Source: Terriglobales bacterium | Lineage (GTDB): Bacteria > Acidobacteriota > Terriglobia > Terriglobales > Gp1-AA117 | Length of the DNA: 6,163 nucleotides | NCBI GenBank assembly: GCA_030150795.1 | Contig: JASLFF010000606.1 | Location: forward strand, 1-6,163 | Direction of reading: 5' to 3' | Part shown: in pieces, positions 1-5,525 of the stretch | Numbering within the stretch: position 1 is the stretch's first letter | Layout of the letters: the number at the start of each line of letters is the position of its first letter | The notes under the pieces: model-generated | What the model was told of the DNA's origin: nothing | The model's input: only the letters and a program-made list of their open reading frames with translations | Databases searched by the model: none | Made by a program: the position numbers and the translations under genes

Positions 1-890
1 GCGACAACCACACTAGTCGCCAGGCATCGCTCGCCGGCGCAGCCAAAGCCTGAGCCCATCACAGCCGCCACCGTCGATTTCATATCGGCATCCGGCAGAA
101 CCACGGAATGGTTCTTCGCTCCGCCCAGCGCCTGCACGCGCTTGCCATTGTTGGCGGCGGTTTCATAAATATATTTGGCTACCGCGCTGGAGCCGACAAA
201 CGATACTGCCCGCACGCGCGGATCGGTCAGCAATTGGTCGACTGTGCTCTTGGCGCCGTGCACAAGGTTCAGTACGCCGGACGGCATTCCGGCTTCATGC
301 GCCAGTTCAACCATGCGCGCCGCTGTGCGCGGAACTTTGTCAGAGGGCTTCAGGATAAAAGTGTTGCCGCAGGCAATGGCCAGCGGAAACATCCACAGCG
401 GAACCATGATGGGAAAATTGAACGGCGTAATCCCGACGCACACACCTACCGGATACCGCGTTGACCAACTATCGACCGAAGTTCCAACCCGGTCAACTGT
501 ATCGCCCATCATCAGAGTTGGCGCGCCGCAGGCAAACTCAATGCATTCGATTCCGCGATCAAACGATCCCTGCGCTTCTTCACGCGTCTTGCCGTTTTCT
601 TCCGTGATCAGCGCAATCATCTCCTGCGCGTTTGCTTCCAGCAGCTCTCGAAATTTAAACAGCACTTTGCAGCGCTGCACCACCGGAGTCCTGCTCCACG
701 CGGGAAACGCTTTGTGCGCTGCGTCAATGGCTGCAGAAATCTCTTCCGGAGTACAACGCGGAATCTCAGCTACAGCTTCACCTGTGGCAGGGTTGTGCTG
801 GATGTCCTTGGGGCCAGTTGAAATCACGGCTTTTCCATTGATGTACAGCGGGCAGGATTTCAGTTCGGCGGCGCTTGCTGTCGGTGTCAT
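1..890 (-). CDS. mmsA: Methylmalonate-semialdehyde dehydrogenase (CoA-acylating), N-terminal part, runs off left edge
   Basis: This NAD-dependent cytosolic enzyme converts methylmalonate semialdehyde to propionyl-CoA, or malonate semialdehyde to acetyl-CoA, with loss of CO2. It acts in valine, inositol or beta-alanine breakdown. The window holds residues 1-296 of roughly 490-500. Visible aldehyde dehydrogenase motifs are ITPFNFP with the catalytic Asn at 158, the cofactor-binding LKPSD at 180-184, FVGSS at 231-235, and GERC with the nucleophile Cys289. The stretch RVQALGGAKNH at 251-261 is typical of the MMSDH branch: where hydrolytic aldehyde dehydrogenases have Glu in ELGGK, this protein has Ala, as fits transfer to CoA rather than water. 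The ATG at 888-890 is the earliest possible start, because an in-frame TGA (891-893) lies directly upstream; a GAGGT lies five bases before the ATG. The gene is divergent from the secreted-protein gene at 1002. Family assignment is strong; mmsA versus iolA cannot be decided without the missing neighbours. Confidence 0.95.
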   Translation of the reverse strand, partial: MTPTASAAELKSCPLYINGKAVISTGPKDIQHNPATGEAVAEIPRCTPEEISAAIDAAHKAFPAWSRTPVVQRCKVLFKFRELLEANAQEMIALITEENGKTREEAQGSFDRGIECIEFACGAPTLMMGDTVDRVGTSVDSWSTRYPVGVCVGITPFNFPIMVPLWMFPLAIACGNTFILKPSDKVPRTAARMVELAHEAGMPSGVLNLVHGAKSTVDQLLTDPRVRAVSFVGSSAVAKYIYETAANNGKRVQALGGAKNHSVVLPDADMKSTVAAVMGSGFGCAGERCLATSVVV

Positions 891-895
891 TCAAG

Positions 896-900
896 ACCTC
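896..900 (-). promoter_or_regulatory. Shine-Dalgarno site of mmsA
   Basis: GAGGT on the minus strand lies five bases before the ATG at 890. With the in-frame TGA touching the ATG it fixes the mmsA start. Confidence 0.7.
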
Positions 901-915
901 ACTGGATATTCATAA

Positions 916-921
916 ATTTTA
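916..921 (-). promoter_or_regulatory. Possible -10 element for mmsA in the divergent intergenic region
   Basis: TAAAAT on the minus strand (five of six matches to TATAAT) lies 25 bases upstream of the mmsA ATG, in the 111-bp gap shared with the divergent gene at 1002. No good -35 hexamer is found at 16-18 bases; only a weak TTGTGG at 15 bases. This is a sequence match only. Confidence 0.3.
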
Positions 922-1001
922 CACCGCCTCGGCCATCCACAAGGAGATGAGGAAGTCAGCAGCTACTTACCAACCCGCAAGACGATTCCAGACTCATATT
1001 C

Positions 1002-1964
1002 ATGATGAAGAAAGTTGCGTTGGTCCCTTTGATTGCCTGCATCATCGCTGTTGGCATTGCTCGCGCACAAGAACACTCTACGTCCGAACCGGACGGCGGC
1101 CCTGTCAAAGTACAGATGCATAACGTGATGTATCACTTTACCGACCAGATAGCGGTGCACCTGATCAATGTTGGCGGCAGCCTGGTGCCTACGTCGGCGG
1201 GCCATATACCGGTGTTTGACGACAAGAATTCTTTTGAGCTGCAAATTACCGCTGCTGAAATGACGATGGACCCGCAATCACTCGCGAACGTCCTGAACAC
1301 TCATGTCTTCTCTGCAAAAGACGCGCCGCTCAAAGATATTGCTGTCACCATAGAAAATGGCCACCTGAAGGTAAAGGGCAAGCTGCATAAGAAAGGCGAT
1401 ATAGCTTTTGAAACCGAAGGCCAGCTCAGCGCCACTTCCGACGGCAAGATTCGCCTTCATGCAGAAAAAATCAAAGCGCTGCATCTGCCGGTAAAGGGAC
1501 TGATGGACTTGTTCGGAATTGACATCGCTGATCTGATCAAGAGCGGGAAAGTGCGCGGCGTGCAAGCGGAAAAAGACGACCTGATCCTCGATCCCACTGA
1601 GATCCTGCCGCCGCCCAAGATTTCCGGCAAGATTACTGACATTCATCTGGAAGGCAACAACATTGTGGAGATCTTTGGCGAACCCAAAAAATATCCTTGG
1701 ATCAAGGCCCCGGCGCAGAACTATATGGCGTATCGCGGCAACAAGTTGCAATTTGGAAAGCTGCTGATGTCTGATACCGATCTTGTCTTGATCGATCCCG
1801 CTCCTAAAGACCCGTTCGACTTCTATCTGGACCGCTATAAAGACCAACTCGTAGCCGGATACAGCAAGACCACGCCGTCATTCGGGCTGAATGTTTATAT
1901 GGTGGACTTCAATAAATTGAAAAAGACTTCGGGACCGGCTAAGCAGGCCAAAAAGAAGAAATAG
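1002..1964 (+). CDS. Secreted protein of unknown function with lysine-rich C-terminus
   Basis: I do not recognise this 320-residue protein. A clear Sec signal peptide covers residues 1-22: basic MMKK, a hydrophobic core, then ARA before Gln23, so it is probably exported. The mature part is rich in alternating beta-type segments. The region at about 76-200 contains repeated 'gene-like' strands such as IAVTIENGHLKVKGKLHKKG (113-132) and DGKIRLHAEKIKAL (147-160). That pattern recalls lipid-binding DUF2993/TULIP-like beta sheets, but this is a resemblance by eye. A PPP at 203-205 separates it from a second half with GNKLQFGKLLMSDTDLVLID (246-265) and DPFDFYLDRY (270-279). The end is strongly basic (LKKTSGPAKQAKKKK). 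The ATG at 1002 (or the second at 1005) is chosen because it directly precedes the signal peptide; no Shine-Dalgarno site lies in front of either. The gene is divergent from mmsA and convergent with the gene at 2076-2399. It is a real gene; the function is open. Confidence 0.85.
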   Translation: MMKKVALVPLIACIIAVGIARAQEHSTSEPDGGPVKVQMHNVMYHFTDQIAVHLINVGGSLVPTSAGHIPVFDDKNSFELQITAAEMTMDPQSLANVLNTHVFSAKDAPLKDIAVTIENGHLKVKGKLHKKGDIAFETEGQLSATSDGKIRLHAEKIKALHLPVKGLMDLFGIDIADLIKSGKVRGVQAEKDDLILDPTEILPPPKISGKITDIHLEGNNIVEIFGEPKKYPWIKAPAQNYMAYRGNKLQFGKLLMSDTDLVLIDPAPKDPFDFYLDRYKDQLVAGYSKTTPSFGLNVYMVDFNKLKKTSGPAKQAKKKK

Positions 1965-2032
1965 ATACATTCCTCTCATACAAAACGGGCGCGGCGGGCA
2001 CTACATTTGATATGGATTGGCAGGAGATTAAG

Positions 2033-2058
2033 AATGCGGGTCTTTTCGGGCCCGCATT
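2033..2058. terminator. Hairpin between convergent genes, likely bidirectional terminator
   Basis: AATGCGGG (2033-2040) pairs perfectly with CCCGCATT (2051-2058) around a ten-base loop. It lies 68 bases past the stop of the secreted-protein gene and 17 bases past the stop of the ABM gene. The following T-tracts are poor on both strands (TTG on plus; a broken TTCTTAATCT on minus), so it could act as an imperfect terminator or as a 3'-end stabilising stem. The rest of the gap 1965-2075 shows nothing else. Confidence 0.6.
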
Positions 2059-2075
2059 TGCCAAGCTAAATTCCG

Positions 2076-2399
2076 TCAGGCTGCTCTGCCGGCAGCAATT
2101 TTGTGGGCGGTTGACGTTTCTACCTCGAAGGTGCGGACACGCGGCGTCCCTTCGATCTGGTTGCTGATTGTCTCCGTCACCTTGCTGAATTGGTCCCGAT
2201 GATATGCCTCAGCATGCTCTTTTGACTTCCAGAAGCTGATGGCGAGAATACGATTTGGATCCTCGTCGGAAACCAGGGTGATTTCGTCCATGAAACCTGG
2301 CTGGTTTTTCAAGATGGTAAGAACTTTCTCGCTCACCGTGCGAGTGAGGTCTCTGGCTTTTCCCGCCTTGCTGGTAACTTCTACGATTCGCGTAAACAT
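2076..2399 (-). CDS. ABM-domain (antibiotic biosynthesis monooxygenase fold) small protein
   Basis: This 107-residue cytosolic protein fits the single-domain ABM family (PF03992, YgiN-like), ferredoxin-like folds that usually dimerise. Members include quinol or polyketide monooxygenases and haem-degrading enzymes, but many have no known substrate. Visible family features are a first strand MFTRIVEVTSKAGKARDL, the turn QPGFMDEITL (33-42), a strand and helix SFWKSKEHAEAY (55-66), and the final strand RTFEVET (89-95). No haem-ligand or catalytic residues can be assigned with confidence. A longer frame begins at 2525, but the ATG at 2397-2399 is preferred because AAAGGAG sits eight bases upstream and the domain begins exactly there; the upstream 42 codons look non-coding. 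It has its own leader, 200 bases downstream of the DUF4404-like gene, and ends at the shared hairpin at 2033-2058. The family is fairly sure; the substrate is unknown. Confidence 0.85.
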   Translation of the reverse strand: MFTRIVEVTSKAGKARDLTRTVSEKVLTILKNQPGFMDEITLVSDEDPNRILAISFWKSKEHAEAYHRDQFSKVTETISNQIEGTPRVRTFEVETSTAHKIAAGRAA

Positions 2400-2407
2400 A
2401 CAAGGTA

Positions 2408-2414
2408 CTCCTTT
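2408..2414 (-). promoter_or_regulatory. Shine-Dalgarno site deciding the ABM gene start
   Basis: AAAGGAG on the minus strand lies eight bases before the ATG at 2399. It supports the 107-residue product over the 149-residue frame starting at 2525. Confidence 0.85.
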
Positions 2415-2433
2415 CGTTAAGAGGTGAAAGTTG

Positions 2434-2453
2434 TACCGTCGCTTGCGGCGGTA
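2434..2453 (-). promoter_or_regulatory. Strong hairpin upstream of the ABM gene
   Basis: TACCGCCG and CGACGGTA on the minus strand, one wobble pair apart from perfect, form an eight-base stem with a CAAG tetraloop. The hairpin is centred about 45 bases before the ABM start and is not followed by a T-run, so it is more likely a 5' leader structure or an operator than a terminator. A weak promoter-like pair lies farther upstream (TTGAAT, 18 bases, TATGGT). Functional meaning is inference. Confidence 0.4.
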
Positions 2454-2531
2454 GGATACGAACTGTTTACCACCATACGCCCGCTGGCGCACGCAATTCA
2501 ATGTGGAAACTTGTTTCTCCGTCACATGCCA

Positions 2532-2556
2532 CAGGTGAGTTCTGCGCGCTTACCTG
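2532..2556. repeat. Inverted repeat between the DUF4404-like and ABM genes
   Basis: CAGGTGAG (2532-2539) and CTTACCTG (2549-2556) form an eight-base stem with one G-T pair and a nine-base loop. It lies 44 bases past the stop of the DUF4404-like gene. There is no T-run on the minus strand, so it is at best a weak 3'-end structure. The rest of 2415-2599 holds no gene that I can support. Confidence 0.35.
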
Positions 2557-2599
2557 CACCCTGATTGGCGGCTCGCAACATTCCCGCAAGGCCGGATGA

Positions 2600-2797
2600 T
2601 TAAAACATTCCGCCCGTGTTTACCGTCAGCGCGCTCAGGGCGAGTTCCAGTTTGGTAATCGCTTCGTTCAACTCAGGATGGCTTGCGCCGAATTTCTCGT
2701 TCAACGTCGTCAGAAGCTGATGAGCGCTTGTGATGTGCTGTATGGGCTCTCGAAGAGGCTGTTCACCACTTTTTGTTTCATTGCTTTGCGGTTCCAT
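2600..2797 (-). CDS. Small DUF4404-like protein
   Basis: This 65-residue, mostly helical soluble protein has a polar N-terminus (MEPQSNETKSGEQ). Its second half, residues 29-65, resembles the C-terminus of the DUF4404 family: FGASHPELNEAITKLELALS matches the family's 'SHP.L...I..L..AL' pattern by eye. Family members are usually about 80-90 residues and have no known function. The ATG at 2795-2797 is chosen because a nearly ideal AAAGGAGG lies eight bases upstream. An alternative ATG at 2909-2911 overlaps the alkA stop as ATGA and would add 38 residues. That extension has no recognisable family sequence and contains the Shine-Dalgarno site, so it is probably not translated, though coupling to alkA cannot be excluded. 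The gene lies 110 bases downstream of alkA on the same strand. That it is a gene is likely; the DUF4404 link is moderate. Confidence 0.75.
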   Translation of the reverse strand: MEPQSNETKSGEQPLREPIQHITSAHQLLTTLNEKFGASHPELNEAITKLELALSALTVNTGGMF

Positions 2798-2805
2798 TGC
2801 AAGTA

Positions 2806-2813
2806 CCTCCTTT
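2806..2813 (-). promoter_or_regulatory. Shine-Dalgarno site deciding the DUF4404-like gene start
   Basis: AAAGGAGG on the minus strand lies eight bases before the ATG at 2797. It is among the strongest ribosome binding sites in the window and supports the 65-residue product. Confidence 0.85.
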
Positions 2814-2854
2814 AACGAAACGAGCCTTAGCGGATGGATATGGATGTCACATTC

Positions 2855-2860
2855 ATTATC
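2855..2860 (-). promoter_or_regulatory. Possible -10 element for the DUF4404-like gene
   Basis: GATAAT on the minus strand (five of six matches) lies 57 bases before the ATG at 2797 in the gap after alkA, which would give a leader of about 50 bases carrying the ribosome site. No convincing -35 is present at 16-18 bases (a TTGGGG is found at 14). It suggests the small gene may not depend only on alkA transcription. Confidence 0.3.
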
Positions 2861-2907
2861 CCATGCGCCTCGATCCCCAAGCGCTATGATTCGATGCCCG
2901 CGGCGAT

Positions 2908-3780
2908 TCATGGTTTGCCATTCATTACGCGTGGCGCATATCCTTTCCAGATATGGATGGTCGCGTAGCTGCGATACGGACTCCAGCGGCTAAAAGCCTG
3001 CTCCAGTGCGCCATGCGCGATCATGGTTTTGTCTTTGCTCAATGCCTTGCGCAAAATTAAATCGCCATCGGGCCAATGATCGTGGTTGGCGGAGGTGCGC
3101 ATCATAATATATCCGGCGGTCCACTTCCCTATTCCCTTCAGCGCCAGCAAGCGATCTCTTATATCTGCGTCTTCAAGACATTGTTCGCCATGTTCCGCAA
3201 AAAATGCGGCCAGCGTTTTCACGGTTTCCATTCGGCTGCCGGGAACTCCCAGGCCGCCAAGATTGGATTGCGCTATTTGCTCCGCCGTCGGAAAAAGCCA
3301 TGACGATTCATTAAAACGCATACCGGCAGTGTGCACCAGGCGTCCCATCAGCGTGGTTGCAGCGGGAACGGAAACCTGCTGGCCAAGGATCGCTCGCATG
3401 GAAATTTCCAGGGCAGACCATCCGCCGGGCACTCGCAATCCGGCCTGCCGTTTCACGAAGCCTCCGAGCCATAGATCGCGACTGAGGAAAGCTTCAATCG
3501 GCATCGTGCTTACGTTTGGTTTGAAGATTTGCTTGGCGCAGCTCTCGACAAGTTTCCCCGTACCTGTCTCTCCTGAATACGCGATTTCGAGAGCCGCCGT
3601 TGCGGAGTCGTAAGTCACGGAAAGCGTCTGCGGCGCACCGACTTCGCTTATCGTCCGTGTATAAGCGGAGTCCGTAACAATTTCCACGCCGGGAGCCGCG
3701 CGCAATCGCAGGAATGCAAGCAGAGATTCCCAGTCAAAGGGCTGTTGGACTGGAAGCGCGAACTTGTGCAGCGAGGCCAT
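2908..3780 (-). CDS. alkA: DNA-3-methyladenine glycosylase II (AlkA family)
   Basis: This base-excision repair enzyme cuts the glycosidic bond of alkylated purines such as 3-methyladenine and leaves an abasic site. The 290 residues match E. coli AlkA (282) in length and layout. An N-terminal beta/alpha domain (about 1-110; start FALPVQQPFDWESLLAFL) is followed by an HhH-GPD domain. In the latter, AILGQQVSV (130-138) opens the fold, LLALKGIGKWTAGYIMMRT (211-229) is the helix-hairpin-helix with the active-site Trp220, and PDGDL carries the probable catalytic Asp240. WSPYRSYATIHIW (266-278) matches the conserved C-terminal helix. There is no Ada methyltransferase domain fused. The ATG at 3778-3780 begins the conserved N-terminal strand; no Shine-Dalgarno site precedes it. 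It is followed on the same strand by the DUF4404-like gene. I see no Ada-box that I could name. Confidence 0.95.
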   Translation of the reverse strand: MASLHKFALPVQQPFDWESLLAFLRLRAAPGVEIVTDSAYTRTISEVGAPQTLSVTYDSATAALEIAYSGETGTGKLVESCAKQIFKPNVSTMPIEAFLSRDLWLGGFVKRQAGLRVPGGWSALEISMRAILGQQVSVPAATTLMGRLVHTAGMRFNESSWLFPTAEQIAQSNLGGLGVPGSRMETVKTLAAFFAEHGEQCLEDADIRDRLLALKGIGKWTAGYIMMRTSANHDHWPDGDLILRKALSKDKTMIAHGALEQAFSRWSPYRSYATIHIWKGYAPRVMNGKP

Positions 3781-3781
3781 C

Positions 3782-3798
3782 CATATACTTTATATATG
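3782..3798 (-). promoter_or_regulatory. AT-rich palindrome and -10-like element at the alkA start
   Basis: CATATA (3782-3787) and TATATG (3793-3798) form a six-base inverted repeat around five bases. On the minus strand it includes TATAAA (3789-3794, five of six matches to TATAAT) eight bases before the alkA ATG. A transcript from it would start at or next to the ATG, in agreement with the lack of a ribosome binding site. No clear -35 is visible. The remainder of 3799-3922 shows nothing I can name. Confidence 0.4.
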
Positions 3799-3922
3799 CT
3801 TTCGCGGGCAGAATTTCGCACGGAATCCCGGCGGTTGAATCCTACACATAGATGACCAAAGCAGCGCCTTAGCTCCCCACGACCAGACTTGCTATAAACT
3901 TACGGGCCTGCGCTGGACTCCA

Positions 3923-4813
3923 TCAGAATACATTCTGGCAGCTTGCCTTATATGGCATCTGGTTCAATCCCACAATTTGATCGTGGCTATTGACTCCCCT
4001 TACCGAGTTAAAAGATGTATTGGGCTGATTGATGGTACGAAACTTTCCGTTCGCGAAAGAAAATCCATTTGAGACTCCAAACGGCAAGGTGTAAGTTCCC
4101 ACAACGTCGCCATCGCTGCTGACCTTGAAGACCTGGGTTTCCGCCGCTCCGGGAAAGTCTATGGAACTGAAATGGCCATTTTTGACCATAAACCCGTGAT
4201 GACTGAATTTGATTTCGTAGCTGCCGACAATGACGCCGCTATTGTTGATGCCGGTGGCCACTGTGGTCCCCGGATCAGCCCCAGGGAAGCTGAATGTAAT
4301 AAATTTTCCGCTGTGGCGCAGAAAGGATGTCGCAAATCCAAGATTTATGTCGTTCACAAAAATGCCCACCATGTCGCCAAAATCATTGATGCCCTCAATC
4401 ACGGTATCTGATTTACCAGGAACATCAATCGTCTTAAAACCCCCGGAATGCACCAGGAAACCGTGGAGATTGCCAGACCTGTCTGCATATTCACCTACGA
4501 TCTGAGCGTGATTATTAATGTCATGGGCGGCGGTCCGGAGGGCTCCGGGAAATATAAAAGGAGAAAATTTTCCGTTAAATAACAAAAAGCCGTGGAACCC
4601 TTGCTCATTGGCATCGACAACAGTTCCAACGATTGCCCCAATGTCATTGATAGCTTCAACCATATCGAACCCGGCTGTATTGCCCGGAAGATGCAGTGTT
4701 TGGAATGAACACGTTCCGCTAGGAAAACCATCCTGAGAGAACGCGGGACGCGAAAAAAGAAAACTGCACACAACAAAAAGGAGGGACAAAAGGACATTAG
4801 CGAACTCTTTCAT
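3923..4813 (-). CDS. Secreted HAF-type repeat protein
   Basis: This 296-residue exported protein has a Sec signal peptide at residues 1-26 (hydrophobic core LLSLLFVVCSFLF, cleavage expected at AFS before Gln27). The mature part is almost wholly repeats of about 43-47 residues with the core 'G-I-N-x-x-G-x-I-V-G' followed by a (H)GF strand and 'F..I.FPGA'. Six copies of the core are seen near residues 55-63, 99-107, 142-150, 189-197, 232-239 and 274-282. This agrees with the extracellular HAF family (TIGR02913-like), common in acidobacteria, thought to form beta-propeller-like structures; its biochemical role is unknown. The PGA/HGF wording differs from the canonical HAFLW/DLG subtype seen at 5526-6163. 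Mature cysteines are only Cys35 and Cys292, near the two ends. The ATG at 4811-4813 is preceded by TGAGGA. There is no PEP-CTERM, LPXTG or transmembrane C-terminus. Confidence 0.85.
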   Translation of the reverse strand: MKEFANVLLSLLFVVCSFLFSRPAFSQDGFPSGTCSFQTLHLPGNTAGFDMVEAINDIGAIVGTVVDANEQGFHGFLLFNGKFSPFIFPGALRTAAHDINNHAQIVGEYADRSGNLHGFLVHSGGFKTIDVPGKSDTVIEGINDFGDMVGIFVNDINLGFATSFLRHSGKFITFSFPGADPGTTVATGINNSGVIVGSYEIKFSHHGFMVKNGHFSSIDFPGAAETQVFKVSSDGDVVGTYTLPFGVSNGFSFANGKFRTINQPNTSFNSVRGVNSHDQIVGLNQMPYKASCQNVF

Positions 4814-4816
4814 AAA

Positions 4817-4822
4817 TCCTCA
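4817..4822 (-). promoter_or_regulatory. Shine-Dalgarno site of the HAF protein gene
   Basis: TGAGGA on the minus strand ends three bases before the ATG at 4813, a short but workable distance. It supports the start that gives a complete signal peptide. Confidence 0.6.
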
Positions 4823-4994
4823 ACCCGGTGGATTGTCGCTGCTTACGTGGCCCGGTTCATTGAGAACAGCACCGGAGAAAACTGATGCACAACTGGACGG
4901 GACGCAGCCTTGGGTGGGTGGTCATTACAACATAGGGCCCTTCCAGCCGAGTCTCTTAAGGGGTGTAGAGTGCCAGACCGTGTGGATAGATGAG

Positions 4995-5024
4995 AGTATT
5001 TGCGCGCTCAGGATTGCCTGTCAA
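4995..5024 (-). promoter_or_regulatory. Possible sigma-70-type promoter for the HAF protein gene
   Basis: A perfect TTGACA (5019-5024, minus strand) is followed after 18 bases by AATACT (4995-5000), four of six matches to TATAAT. Transcription from here would leave a leader of about 170 bases before the HAF start at 4813. This is the best promoter-like pair in the 263-base gap 4814-5076, which otherwise holds no gene that I can support. Confidence 0.35.
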
Positions 5025-5076
5025 GTTGATTATGTATGTAGCACAAGGTGTAAGGGGAGAAGACGTTAAGAATTTC

Positions 5077-5379
5077 TTAGGCCTTTCCGCGCATCTTGGC
5101 CCACCACCAACGCACGCCTACCAGCAGGAAACGCCAGTCCTGGAAGAATTCGGGTGGCTTGTGTTCAAAAGCGTGACCAATGAACTGCAAAAGCCATCCA
5201 AAAATGAAGAGTCCGGCAGCAAGCATCCAGAGCGGATGATAGAAAATAGCGGCCACGGCCAGCGCCAGCGAGAGCACGATCAGCGGAATGCCAAGGCTAT
5301 GGCAGAGCCGATTGACCGGATGGGTATGGCTGCTTGCGTACTGCGCGATCCATTGTTCGCTGGTACGTCCACCTAACAT
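5077..5379 (-). CDS. DUF962 / Mpo1-like small membrane protein
   Basis: This 100-residue membrane protein belongs to the DUF962 (Mpo1/YGL010w-like) family. Yeast Mpo1 is an Fe(II) dioxygenase for alpha-oxidation of 2-hydroxy fatty acids in phytosphingosine breakdown; bacterial members are mostly untested. The sequence shows an N-terminal SSHTHPVNRLCHSLGIPL motif (His18, His20, His27), two hydrophobic helices (about 29-46 and 49-68), and GHAFEHKPPEF (68-78) with His69 and His73, giving the family's 'H..P.N...H' and 'GH..E...P' signatures that may bind metal. It is at the short end of the family and lacks a longer C-terminal tail. The ATG at 5377-5379 is chosen because family similarity begins there and TATAAT lies just upstream; a 24-residue longer frame from 5451 has only unrelated basic sequence. 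It sits between two HAF genes on the same strand. Confidence 0.85.
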   Translation of the reverse strand: MLGGRTSEQWIAQYASSHTHPVNRLCHSLGIPLIVLSLALAVAAIFYHPLWMLAAGLFIFGWLLQFIGHAFEHKPPEFFQDWRFLLVGVRWWWAKMRGKA

Positions 5380-5385
5380 GCGCGG

Positions 5386-5391
5386 ATTATA
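5386..5391 (-). promoter_or_regulatory. Perfect -10 element for a probable leaderless Mpo1-like mRNA
   Basis: TATAAT on the minus strand ends six bases before the ATG at 5379, so the expected start of transcription falls at the A of the ATG. No Shine-Dalgarno site is present between them. The -35 region is weak (TTGCTG at 19 bases). Confidence 0.5.
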
Positions 5392-5448
5392 ACCCAGAAG
5401 CTGTGCTTTGCAGCAATGCCCGCGCCACCTCTGCTTGCGTTGTCGGAA

Positions 5449-5473
5449 CATTGCAGCGTCAGATCATTGCAGC
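5449..5473. repeat. Nine-base direct repeat upstream of the Mpo1-like gene
   Basis: CATTGCAGC occurs at 5449-5457 and again at 5465-5473, a period of 16 bases. It lies 70-95 bases upstream of the Mpo1-like start in the gap 5380-5525, where it might be a regulator site; it may also be chance. I see no gene in this gap. Confidence 0.25.
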
Positions 5474-5525
5474 TTGGTCTTTCTGCGGCATCAGCTTCTG
5501 TAACCGTTGGGTCGTATCCCGAGCT

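Noticed and set aside
175..915. Long plus-strand open frame (246 codons) in the left part
   Set aside because: It lies antisense to an unambiguous aldehyde dehydrogenase frame with all family motifs; its own translation has no recognisable family sequence.
1278..1847. Minus-strand open frame of 189 codons opposite the secreted-protein gene
   Set aside because: The plus-strand frame has a textbook signal peptide and a coherent beta-rich sequence over its full length, while the minus frame looks like a shadow with no domain features.
2400..2525. 42-residue N-terminal extension of the ABM protein
   Set aside because: The strong AAAGGAG site lies inside it, the domain starts at the later ATG, and the extension covers a hairpin and looks non-coding.
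3086..3613. Plus-strand open frame of 175 codons inside alkA
   Set aside because: It is antisense to a full-length AlkA with catalytic motifs; its sequence is serine/proline/arginine-rich in the manner of shadow frames.
4833..5069. Plus-strand open frame of 78 codons in the largest intergenic gap
   Set aside because: There is no ribosome binding site, family resemblance or domain-like pattern; the gap more likely holds the HAF promoter and leader.
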